Assembly: GCA_002455335.1 (NCBI GenBank)
Contig: DKKP01000393.1
Span: 65,571 to 87,774, forward strand
Length of the DNA: 22,204 nt
Direction of reading: 5' to 3'
DNA from: Anaerolineales bacterium UBA6663
GTDB taxonomy: Bacteria > Chloroflexota > Anaerolineae > Anaerolineales > UBA6663
Within the stretch, counting starts at the first letter, position 1, and every line of letters starts with the position of its first letter. Shown here one piece after another: positions 7,702-14,640 of this stretch. Under the pieces are notes generated by a model. It was not told the DNA's origin, did not search any database, and worked only from the letters and a program-made list of their open reading frames with translations. A program made the position numbers and the translations under genes.

Positions 7702-8888
7702 CAATACTTTTCTTTCTTGCTCACGAAGTAGAAGTAGATCATGGCGATGATGATCAAACCACCACACAGGCTGAAGACGAAACTGTAGCCCTGCAGCCCC
7801 GTCATCAAGCCGAGAATGGCCCCCGCGATCATGGGACCGACACCCTGACCGATATCGCCACCCAGAAAGTAGGTACTAGTGGCAACGCCGCTCCTCTCGC
7901 GGCCGATGTGGTTGATGCAACCGGCCTGTAAGGATGGCTGAGCAGCTCCTTGCCCGATGGCTCGGAGCACGCCGGTCAGCAATATGATCCATAGGGACTG
8001 GCTGATTCCGAGCATGAACATGGAGAGGGCTGTGAGGAGCATGCCAGGAAAGACGGTGTATTTCAGCCCTTTGGAGTCCATCACTTTCCCGGCGAGGGGC
8101 CGGATCAGGAAGAGGCCCACGGCATAGACGGTGAAGTAAAGGCTGATGCCCTCAACGTCCAGTTCGTCAGCAAACAGGACGAGATAGGATGCGATGATGC
8201 CGTTGACAAAGGACAAGGTCGAGTAGGGCAGGGTGAAGGGTAGCGCCTTGAGTTCGACAAAATCACGGAAGGCGATTTTCGCCTTTTCGGCAGTGGGCTT
8301 CGCGTCCCGCAGGTTCTTGATAAACGGCAGAAAGAGACAGGTCACGACCGGGAGCATCGCGGCGACGATGAAGGCGGCTTGCATGCCGGCCGCGTCTGCA
8401 ATCGCCAGACCGACGCCGGGAGCAACCGCGACTCCGATGAGCTGGCTGATGCCCATATAACCTATGCCCTCACCGGTTCGATCATGTGGAATAAAGCGGA
8501 CAATGAGCGCCACCTGAACCGTGCTGCCGACGGCAAAGCCCAGACCGTTGAGAATGCGAAAAGCGATGAGGAGAGGTACGTGGGTAGTGGCTGCAAACCC
8601 GAGCAGGCCTACGGCCATCAGAATGTTGCTCCCGAGCAGGAGGTGTGTGTTGTTCAACCTGTCGACCATCCAGCCGCAGAAGGGGCGGCTGAACAGGGAT
8701 GTCAGCGAAAACAGGCCGACGATGAACCCGGCCAGAGCGAGCGTGACGCCGATCCCCACCAGGTACTTGGACAGGATCGTCGCCACCATGTAGAAGGAGA
8801 ACGCGCTCATCGTGCTGATCAGAATCACAAGAATATAGGATCTGTTCCACAGCTTGGATGAGCCCGACAGCGTGTTCGTTTGATTCAT
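7701..8888 (-). CDS. Major facilitator superfamily (MFS) transporter
   Basis: A 395-residue, 12-helix membrane protein. The signature loop between TM2 and TM3 reads SRPFCGWMVDRLNNTHLLLG, a variant of the MFS motif A (GxxxDRxGRR). TM4/TM5 contain RILNGLGFAVGSTVQVAL and GYMGISQLIGVAVAPGVG, and the second half repeats the pattern with IRPLAGKVMDSKGLKYT. Such sequences are usually annotated as drug or sugar-efflux type MFS proteins, and the substrate cannot be told. It follows the sugar-binding lipoprotein and overlaps the downstream hydrolase by 1 nt. It might export a product (for example a released acyl group or excess sugar) or import a smaller relative of the ABC substrate. The ribosome binding site is a weak GAGAG, and a hairpin just upstream (8905-8930) probably keeps expression below that of the binding protein. 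Confidence 0.88.
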   Translation of the reverse strand: MNQTNTLSGSSKLWNRSYILVILISTMSAFSFYMVATILSKYLVGIGVTLALAGFIVGLFSLTSLFSRPFCGWMVDRLNNTHLLLGSNILMAVGLLGFAATTHVPLLIAFRILNGLGFAVGSTVQVALIVRFIPHDRTGEGIGYMGISQLIGVAVAPGVGLAIADAAGMQAAFIVAAMLPVVTCLFLPFIKNLRDAKPTAEKAKIAFRDFVELKALPFTLPYSTLSFVNGIIASYLVLFADELDVEGISLYFTVYAVGLFLIRPLAGKVMDSKGLKYTVFPGMLLTALSMFMLGISQSLWIILLTGVLRAIGQGAAQPSLQAGCINHIGRERSGVATSTYFLGGDIGQGVGPMIAGAILGLMTGLQGYSFVFSLCGGLIIIAMIYFYFVSKKEKY

Positions 8889-8904
8889 GGTGTACTCTCA
8901 TGAA

Positions 8905-8930
8905 AACGAGGGCACTTTCGTGCCCTCGTT
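8905..8930 (-). terminator. Intercistronic hairpin after the binding-protein gene
   Basis: AACGAGGGCAC (8905-8915), TTTC loop, GTGCCCTCGTT (8920-8930): a perfect 11-bp stem with a 4-nt loop. Read on the minus strand it is followed by TTTTCAT. It lies 29 nt after the stop of the sugar-binding lipoprotein and 17 nt before the MFS start. This is the classical place for a partial terminator or 3'-stabilising stem that makes binding-protein mRNA more abundant than the rest of the operon. Confidence 0.8.
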
Positions 8931-8959
8931 CCACTCGACATGGAGTTCAAGCAGCAGGG

Positions 8960-10540
8960 CTATTTTGCTGCAAGCCACTTATCGAGCTGAGACTGCTTTT
9001 CGGCAATGACTGCGTCGATGCCCGCATCACGCAACGCCTGCTGGAACACCGGAAGTACTTCATCAATGTCAACTTCGCCATTGATGAGCGGCAGGTAGTA
9101 CTGGGCGATGACGTTGTTGCAGGCCGTGATCTGGTCGGCAACCGGAGTGGCATCGAAGGTGAAACCAAGAGCCAGGGACGGCTTGGCCTCAGCATTCGAC
9201 TGGGCCATCATCTCCCACAGGTTGTCGGGCTGGTAATACCAGAGCGGGGCGCCGGATTCATTCGGCAGGCTGTAGGTGTTGCCGAGAGGCATCCAGCCGC
9301 TGTTCGTCATATTCTTGCCTTCTGGGAAACGGGCGTCGCCGTTTTCGTCCAGCACGTAGTTCTCCACCTCAATCCCATAGCCAAGCAGCGTGGCGGCCTC
9401 GCTGTTCGTGTAGAAGACCTTCAGCACGCGCATGGCAGCCTCTTTGTTCTCGCTGAAGCTGGTGATATGCCACAGATAAGTGGTTGCTTCGCCTGTGGTC
9501 ATCAGTCGGTCGCCGATCCGCGCGCCGACCATATCGTCGCCGTATTGCTTCTGGATGTTGGCTTCATACAGCCACTCTTCGAGGTCCCAACCATAGCCCG
9601 GCGTGCCGCTGGTGATGCCATTCTGGATGCTCAACAAGGTCGGGTTGTTGTTGCTCATGGCATCCGGGTTGAAGATATCGTTCTCCTGCCAGATCTTGAC
9701 GTTCTCAAGGAAGTTCATGAAGTATTCCGACTCGTAGTAATTCTCCACCTTCGTGCTGTTGAGCGGGTCGGTCAGAACGCCCAGGAAGCTGGTGTCGCTC
9801 AGGTAGTCGATGTTCTTGGGGATCCAGTAGGTCTGGGTTGCGCCGGGTACATAGTAATGGTCCGGGTTAGCTTCCTTCATCTTGAGGATGGCTTCCGTGA
9901 CCTGGTCCAATGTGCTGATCTGCGACCAGTCAATACCCGCGGCATCCGAGTCGGTCTTCTTCACGATGTAGATCATGGACGTGGAGTACGGTCCGACGGT
10001 GGGAAGACCATACAGTTTGCCGTTGATCTTGCTGGAATCGAGCACTCCAGGTACGTCGGCAAACAGGTCAAGGATGCCCTGGCCATCCGAAGCAAGCAGG
10101 TCGTCCAGTGGGGCGAGCTGACCGTTTGCATACAGCGTGCTGAGCGGCATGTACCAGAAGGACGAGAAGATGTCGATGGAGTCGGAGCCGCCCGTGAGAA
10201 GGAGGTTGAACTGGGTGTTCATGCTGCCGAAGTCGACGGGGACGAGGTCGATCTCGGCCTGGGCCTCTTGCCGCATGATGACGTTCAGCGCTTCCTCGAC
10301 CTTGGGCTCGGAATCGGTTCCGAAAATACGGGTATAGGCCATGCGAATGACCGGATACTCCATGGTGCCACTGGGTGCTTCAGTGGCGCTCGGCGCTTCA
10401 GTGGCGCTGGGCGCTTCGGTGGCGTCGGGAGCCGCGGTCGCCGCAGTTTCGGGCGTTCCTGCAGCGGGCGCGCACGCCCCGACTATTGAAGCGATTAGCA
10501 GCAGCGACGTCAAATTCGTAAGAATGCCGCTCTTTCTCAT
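8960..10540 (-). CDS. Extracellular sugar-binding lipoprotein of an ABC transporter
   Basis: A 526-residue solute-binding protein. The ATG at 10540 was chosen because AGGAG lies about 8 nt upstream and it directly starts a lipoprotein signal peptide: MRK, a hydrophobic stretch LTSLLLIASIV, and lipobox V-G-A-C with lipidated Cys23. Residues 24-58 are an Ala/Thr/Pro/Glu linker containing three near-perfect 6-residue repeats, of a type common in Chloroflexota. The mature domain looks like the LplA/YtcQ type of SBP_bac_1 protein, with features such as LLTGGSDSIDIFSSFWYMPLS, QLAPLDDLL and KINGKLYGLPT. These proteins bind oligosaccharides or glycosides and feed LplB/YtcP permeases, here encoded divergently at 11264 and 12264. 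It is first in its operon and has its own promoter. The ligand cannot be named. Confidence 0.92.
   Translation of the reverse strand: MRKSGILTNLTSLLLIASIVGACAPAAGTPETAATAAPDATEAPSATEAPSATEAPSGTMEYPVIRMAYTRIFGTDSEPKVEEALNVIMRQEAQAEIDLVPVDFGSMNTQFNLLLTGGSDSIDIFSSFWYMPLSTLYANGQLAPLDDLLASDGQGILDLFADVPGVLDSSKINGKLYGLPTVGPYSTSMIYIVKKTDSDAAGIDWSQISTLDQVTEAILKMKEANPDHYYVPGATQTYWIPKNIDYLSDTSFLGVLTDPLNSTKVENYYESEYFMNFLENVKIWQENDIFNPDAMSNNNPTLLSIQNGITSGTPGYGWDLEEWLYEANIQKQYGDDMVGARIGDRLMTTGEATTYLWHITSFSENKEAAMRVLKVFYTNSEAATLLGYGIEVENYVLDENGDARFPEGKNMTNSGWMPLGNTYSLPNESGAPLWYYQPDNLWEMMAQSNAEAKPSLALGFTFDATPVADQITACNNVIAQYYLPLINGEVDIDEVLPVFQQALRDAGIDAVIAEKQSQLDKWLAAK
10374..10427 (-). repeat. Three tandem 18-bp repeats in the lipoprotein linker
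   Basis: Units at 10374-10391, 10392-10409 and 10410-10427 differ at only a few positions. Each encodes one copy of the six-residue linker unit (Ser/Asp-Ala-Thr-Glu-Ala-Pro). They lie just after the lipidated Cys and act as a flexible tether between membrane and binding domain. In-frame repeats of this sort can change copy number by slippage without disrupting the protein. Confidence 0.9.
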
Positions 10541-10564
10541 CGTGTTTCTCCTTGTCCTTGATGT

Positions 10565-10578
10565 TGTCTCAAGAGACA
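10565..10578 (-). promoter_or_regulatory. Inverted repeat in the 5' leader of the binding-protein gene
   Basis: TGTCTC (10565-10570), AA, GAGACA (10573-10578) form a perfect 6-2-6 palindrome between the predicted promoter and the ribosome binding site. Its 2-nt centre is too short for a good RNA loop, so a protein-binding operator (for example for a LacI/GntR-type repressor) is more likely than a hairpin. No regulator of that kind is encoded in the window. Confidence 0.4.
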
Positions 10579-10597
10579 CTCAGCCTCTGATCATGCA

Positions 10598-10658
10598 ATC
10601 CTAGCAATGTGACCAAATCCTCGCTGTCAATTTTCCGGTTCGTTTTATCAACTATCTG
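10598..10658 (-). promoter_or_regulatory. Promoter of the binding-protein operon with paired AraC-type half-sites
   Basis: Read on the minus strand, half-site 1 is CAGATAGTTGATAAAA (10658-10643) and half-site 2 is CGGAAAATTGACAGCG (10637-10622), 21 bp apart start to start. Half-site 2 contains TTGACA (10630-10625). A -10-like TAGGAT preceded by TGC (extended -10) lies at 10603-10598, 21 nt beyond TTGACA. The same arrangement, with similar half-sites and the same two distances, occurs at the divergent permease promoter (11138-11198). Two helical turns between direct half-sites, with the proximal one overlapping the -35 zone, is the known arrangement for class II AraC-family activators. YesN encoded at 4531 is the natural candidate. 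Confidence 0.65.
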
Positions 10659-11137
10659 GCTATTTGTTGGTGACTTCCAGCGGTCAGTATCAGAAGCCTC
10701 GAATAGGCCAACGGCCTAAGGATGCCATTCGGCGGGCTATTCACGCCCTCGTGGCCTCCTCACGGCCATCCCCGCTATCGCGATCGCTGAACCAACTTAT
10801 ACCCGTCGACATGCCCTGCGGACGAGCAACACCGCCTCTGACCTGTCAAGAGTGGATCCAGCGCGACACAATGGCGGCGCTACACGGCTCAGCCGACCCG
10901 CCTGACGGCGAGGCGATCCAAAAGTGCAGGAATCGACAACGGGTTTGACGACCTGGCTTTGACGGAACCCAAATACGCCGTCCAGGACCTCGTGAGTTGT
11001 GTGCCTGTCTTCACAAAGTGAACTGGCACAATCTCCGGAATCCTATGATGGGAGCGCCCAATCCAACGTGGTCTGATGGGAAGGTGTGGCTGACAGACGC
11101 CCCCTGCAGGTTCCTGGTGGGCAGGCGCGACTAACTT
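10659..11137. other. Long non-coding spacer between divergent transporter operons
   Basis: About 480 bp between the two predicted promoters. A 94-codon open frame at 10664-10948 has no ribosome binding site and a low-complexity, unrecognisable product, so I do not call it. A small inverted repeat TAGGCC-AAC-GGCCTA lies at 10704-10718. No RNA gene, riboswitch or mobile-element end was recognised. The length is more than the promoters need, so decayed sequence or a distal regulator site may be present. Confidence 0.45.
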
Positions 11138-11198
11138 CAGAAAAATGATAATTCTGAACAGAATTTTGATATTTTTACGCGCTTGCCATGGCTAAACT
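11138..11198 (+). promoter_or_regulatory. Promoter of the permease/esterase operon with paired AraC-type half-sites
   Basis: Half-site 1 is CAGAAAAATGATAATT (11138-11153) and half-site 2 is CAGAATTTTGATATTT (11159-11174). They match at 12 of 16 positions and are spaced exactly 21 bp. Half-site 2 contains TTGATA (11166-11171), and a -10-like TAAACT lies at 11193-11198, 21 nt further on. The expected -35 position (about 11170-11175) overlaps the end of half-site 2, as in class II AraC-type activation. The region is strikingly AT-rich compared with its surroundings. A perfect palindrome AATTCTG-AA-CAGAATT (11150-11165) bridges the two half-sites. Confidence 0.7.
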
Positions 11199-11263
11199 GT
11201 TAAGCGATTGCCCTGTTCTCGTCATTCGTAGCGCCGCTGGCTGATGGGCTCGAGGAACCTCCC

Positions 11264-12247
11264 ATGAGAGAACTGACACAACTGTCAACGGAAAACCAGG
11301 TCCCCGCTGCCGATAAAGCCAGGGTGGGAAAGAAGAAAGGGCGAGATATCGGCCGCTTCCTGCCGCTGTATTTGATGTTGGTGCCGGGAGCGGTCTATCT
11401 GATCATCAACAATTACCTGCCCATGGCGGGGCTCGTGATCGCTTTCAAGAAGATCGACTATTCGCTGGGCATTTTCCAGAGCCCCTGGGTTGGACTCGAC
11501 AACTTCAAGTATCTGTTCAGCAACAATGACGCCCTGAATGCCATACGCAACACGATCCTCTACAACCTGGCGTTCATCTTCCTGGGAAACCTGCTCGCCA
11601 TCACGGTGGCTATCGCTCTCGACCTCGCGAGCAACAAGGTGTTGAAGAACTTCAGTCAGGTCGTCTTCCTCATCCCGTTCCTGCTCTCCACAGTCATCGT
11701 CAGTTACATCGTGTTTGCGTTTCTGAGCCCGAGCAACGGTTTTGTGAACAACTCGATCCTGCCAGTGTTCGGGATCGAGAAGGCAATCAAGTGGTACAAC
11801 GAAGCCAGGTACTGGCCTTTCATCTTGACCCTGGTGTTCTTGTGGATGTCCTTCGGGTACAGCTCGATCATCTACTATTCCTCAGTCATCAGCATCGACA
11901 AGTCTTATTACGAGGCGGCCGTGATGGACGGCGCCAGCGCCTGGCAGCAAATCGTCTACATCACACTCCCCATCTTGAAGCCCACGATCATTACGCTCGT
12001 TCTCCTGGCCGTGGGCCGGATCTGTTATTCGGATTTTGGGCTGTTCTACTTGATCCCACAGCATAGCGGGCTCCTGTACTCGACAACCCAGACCATCGAC
12101 ACCTTTGTGTATCGGGCGCTCCTTGAACTCAATGACGTTGGACGCTCCGCCGCCGCCGGCTTCTTGCAGTCGTTGGTTGGCTTCGTGTTCGTTTTTGGCG
12201 CCAACTGGCTGGTCAAGCGGTTGGATCGAGACAGCGCTCTGTTGTGA
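11264..12247 (+). CDS. ABC sugar transporter permease, LplB type
   Basis: A 327-residue inner-membrane permease starting at ATG 11264, with GAGGA about 8 nt upstream. A roughly 30-residue Lys/Arg-rich cytoplasmic N-terminus is followed by TM1 (about 32-50), then the conserved NNYLPMAGLVIAFKKIDYS loop typical of LplB. About five further TM segments lie near 98-120, 130-155, 185-205, 240-262 and 298-315. The EAA coupling loop is at about 217-236 (EAAVMDGASAWQQIVYITLP), which docks the ATPase. With the next gene it forms the membrane channel for the sugar delivered by the lipoprotein at 8960-10540. No ATPase is encoded in the window, which is usual for this family because a shared MsmX-like ATPase is used. 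Confidence 0.93.
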   Translation: MRELTQLSTENQVPAADKARVGKKKGRDIGRFLPLYLMLVPGAVYLIINNYLPMAGLVIAFKKIDYSLGIFQSPWVGLDNFKYLFSNNDALNAIRNTILYNLAFIFLGNLLAITVAIALDLASNKVLKNFSQVVFLIPFLLSTVIVSYIVFAFLSPSNGFVNNSILPVFGIEKAIKWYNEARYWPFILTLVFLWMSFGYSSIIYYSSVISIDKSYYEAAVMDGASAWQQIVYITLPILKPTIITLVLLAVGRICYSDFGLFYLIPQHSGLLYSTTQTIDTFVYRALLELNDVGRSAAAGFLQSLVGFVFVFGANWLVKRLDRDSALL

Positions 12248-12263
12248 GCTGAGGTATCAAGTC

Positions 12264-13145
12264 ATGATCACATCAAGCAAAAGCGTGAGCTTTCTGGTGA
12301 CCTCTTTTCTGGTCCTGCTGGTTGTTGTCAGCGTTATCCCGTTCTGGCTGTTGTTCGTCAGCTCCTTTACGTCCGAAAGCTATCTCATCCATAACGGATA
12401 CTCCCTGTTTCCGCAGCAGTTCAGCCTGGCGGCCTATGAGTATCTGTGGGGGGTGGCGGATTCGATTGGCAGGGCCTATCTGATGAGCGTCATCATTGCG
12501 GCCATCGGCGTGAGCGCCAACCTGGTGCTGACGATCCTCTTTGCCTATCCGCTCTCCCGCAAGGATCTTCCCGGACGCGATGCGATTTCCTTCTTCCTGT
12601 TCTTCACCATGCTTTTCAACGGCGGACTTGTGCCGACCTATCTGGTTTATACGAACTTCTTTCACGTCAAGGACACCCTGGCGGGAATGATCGTGCCGAA
12701 CCTGATGATGAACGCATTCTTTGTGATCGTCATGCGGTCGTACTTCACCTCGAACATCCTCGACGAGGTGCTTGAGGCGGCAAGGATTGACGGCGCCAAT
12801 GAGGTGCAGATCCTGACCCTGATCGTGCTTCCGTTGAGCAAGCCCATCATCTCTACGATCGGTCTGATGGCGCTGTTGGTCTATTGGAACAACTGGACGA
12901 ACGGCATCTACTTCCTGACCACGCGAACGGACCTTTACGGCATTCAGAACTATCTGAACGCCGTGATAAACAAGGCTTCATTCCTGCAATCTCAGATGGC
13001 CACCATGATGTCGCCGATGGATATCCCCAATGTCAGTGTGCGTATGGCCATCGCCGTGATCGCGGTCCTGCCTCTCCTTATTGCATACCCGTTCTTCCAA
13101 CGGTCTTTCGTCAAAGGCATCACGCTGGGCTCGGTCAAGGGCTGA
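12264..13145 (+). CDS. ABC sugar transporter permease, YtcP/LplC type
   Basis: A 293-residue permease. I chose ATG 12264 because GAGG lies about 9 nt upstream and it is 16 nt after the preceding stop; an open frame extending further upstream overlaps the first permease and lacks a site. Six TM segments are visible, near 10-33, 72-95, 107-130, 139-158, 196-214 and 260-278. FPQQFSLAAYEYLW follows the first, and the EAA loop at 171-190 is EAARIDGANEVQILTLIVLP. The protein ends with the family's PFFQRSFVKGITLGSVKG, which is almost diagnostic of the YtcP/LplC group. It forms the partner half of the channel with the LplB-type protein and is followed 18 nt later by the phosphorylase gene. Confidence 0.94.
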   Translation: MITSSKSVSFLVTSFLVLLVVVSVIPFWLLFVSSFTSESYLIHNGYSLFPQQFSLAAYEYLWGVADSIGRAYLMSVIIAAIGVSANLVLTILFAYPLSRKDLPGRDAISFFLFFTMLFNGGLVPTYLVYTNFFHVKDTLAGMIVPNLMMNAFFVIVMRSYFTSNILDEVLEAARIDGANEVQILTLIVLPLSKPIISTIGLMALLVYWNNWTNGIYFLTTRTDLYGIQNYLNAVINKASFLQSQMATMMSPMDIPNVSVRMAIAVIAVLPLLIAYPFFQRSFVKGITLGSVKG

Positions 13146-13163
13146 CAGCGGAAAGAGGGCGTC

Positions 13164-14639
13164 GTGAAAAAAGTCGAAAACACGATCATGCTGATCACCT
13201 ACGCCAACGCCATGGGCAGGGATCTGGCGGCGCTGGATGACGTGCTGGATCGCTACTTCAATGGGGTGTTTGGCGGCATTCACGTCCTGCCGTTCTTTCC
13301 CTCATCAGGCGACAGGGGGTTTGCCGTCATCGATTACGACACGGTGGACGCCGCATTCGGCACCTGGGATGACATCGACCGCCTGGGGGAGAAGTACTAC
13401 CTCCTGGCTGACTTCATGCTCAATCACGTTTCCATCCGATGTGCGGAATTCAGAGACTACATCAAAAATGGCGACGCCTCACCCTATAAGGACATGTTCA
13501 TCGACTGGAACAAGTTCTGGCCTAACGGCGAGCCCACGGAACAGGAACTGGATGTCTTGTACAGGCGCAAGGAGAGCGGACCGTATCTCGAGTTCGTGCG
13601 CGAAGACGGAAAGAAGGTGAAACTCTGGAATACCTTCTTCCAGGAACAGATCGACATCAACCCCTATAGCGTGGCGACGCAGGAATACTACGAGCGCAAC
13701 CTTGGCCTGATCGCCAAACATGTGTCGATCATCCGCTTCGACGCTTTTGCGTACGCGTCAAAGCGCCCGGGCACATCCTGTTTCTTCGTCGAACCGGAGA
13801 TCTGGGAGGTGCTCGACATCGGCATGAAGCCGCTCAGGGCGAGCGGAACGGAGATGCTGCCCGAGATACACGAGAACTACCGCATCCAACTCAAGATGGC
13901 GGAGAAGGGCTATTGGGTTTACGACTTCGCACTGCCGATGCTTCTGCTGCATGGGCTGATGACCGGCAGGACGGATCGGCTGATCCACTGGCTGAACATC
14001 TGCCCACGCAAGCAATTCACGACGCTCGACACCCATGACGGCATCGGCGTTGTGGACGTGGCGGGGCTGCTGACGGACGATGAAATCGACCTGGTCCGGG
14101 AACGGGTCGATGAGATCACCCGGCCGGCAAAACCGTACATGAAGTTCCCGGGCATGATGATCAAGGCATCGAGCAAGCAGATGCAGAGGTACCAGCTGGC
14201 CTGCACGTACTACTCAGCGCTCGGCAGTGATGACAGGGCGTACCTGCTCGCCCGCGTCGTGCAATTCTTCACCCCCGGCATCCCTCAGGTTTACTACGTC
14301 GGACTGCTCGCAGGAGAAAACGACATCGAGGCACTCAAGAGGGGGGAGGAACCTCGAAGTATCAACCGCCACACCTATACCGAGGCGGAGCTGGCAGACG
14401 CCGTACGCAAGCCGATGCTCCAAGACATGTACAGGCTCATGCGATTCCGCAACAGTAACCCCGCTTTCAACGGCGAGGTGAAGATCGGCGAGGACAAGGC
14501 TGACGGCACTCTGCGTGTCACCTGGACGGATGGCACGAGCACTGCCGTGCTGGATGCCGATTTCAAGGACAAGAGCTTCCGCATCACGGTTGCAGACGGT
14601 GGAAGCGAGCGGGTGTTCTATTCCCAGGCGGGTGAATGA
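13164..14639 (+). CDS. GH13 subfamily 18 sucrose-phosphorylase-type sugar phosphorylase
   Basis: A 491-residue cytoplasmic enzyme starting at GTG 13164 after GAGGG. The start NTIMLITYANAMGRDLAALD and the body match GH13_18 phosphorylases, which cleave an alpha-glucoside with phosphate to give alpha-glucose 1-phosphate. Catalytic residues are visible: nucleophile D193 in IIRFDAFAYASK, acid/base E234 in EMLPEIHENY, and D292 in TTLDTHDGIGVVD. The PFFPSSGDRGFAVIDY loop and TSCFFVEPEIWEVLD resemble the clade with sucrose 6'-phosphate and glucosylglycerate phosphorylases rather than true sucrose phosphorylase, whose loop has FDGADAGFDPIDH; THDGIGV is instead sucrose-phosphorylase-like. LWNTFFQEQIDIN also departs from the common W-x-TFG form. 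The acceptor is therefore uncertain. It sits between the importer and the esterases, fitting phosphorolysis of a deacylated imported alpha-glucoside. Confidence 0.88.
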   Translation: MKKVENTIMLITYANAMGRDLAALDDVLDRYFNGVFGGIHVLPFFPSSGDRGFAVIDYDTVDAAFGTWDDIDRLGEKYYLLADFMLNHVSIRCAEFRDYIKNGDASPYKDMFIDWNKFWPNGEPTEQELDVLYRRKESGPYLEFVREDGKKVKLWNTFFQEQIDINPYSVATQEYYERNLGLIAKHVSIIRFDAFAYASKRPGTSCFFVEPEIWEVLDIGMKPLRASGTEMLPEIHENYRIQLKMAEKGYWVYDFALPMLLLHGLMTGRTDRLIHWLNICPRKQFTTLDTHDGIGVVDVAGLLTDDEIDLVRERVDEITRPAKPYMKFPGMMIKASSKQMQRYQLACTYYSALGSDDRAYLLARVVQFFTPGIPQVYYVGLLAGENDIEALKRGEEPRSINRHTYTEAELADAVRKPMLQDMYRLMRFRNSNPAFNGEVKIGEDKADGTLRVTWTDGTSTAVLDADFKDKSFRITVADGGSERVFYSQAGE

Positions 14640-14640
14640 A

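Noticed and set aside
10374..10427. A possible CRISPR-like or regulatory repeat
   Set aside because: The three 18-bp units are in frame within the lipoprotein linker and have no spacers; they are coding repeats.
8858..10489. A 543-codon open frame on the plus strand opposite the binding-protein gene
   Set aside because: It is antisense to a well-supported lipoprotein gene; its product is Val/His/Gly/Arg-rich without domains, as expected for the complementary strand of GC-rich coding DNA.
10664..10948. A 94-codon frame in the divergent spacer
   Set aside because: It begins with TTG without a ribosome binding site and gives an Arg/Pro-rich product resembling nothing; it is probably chance.
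12105..12263. Upstream extension of the second permease gene into the first permease
   Set aside because: The extra 53 residues are not permease-like and the ATG at 12264 has a suitable GAGG and directly starts the hydrophobic N-terminus.
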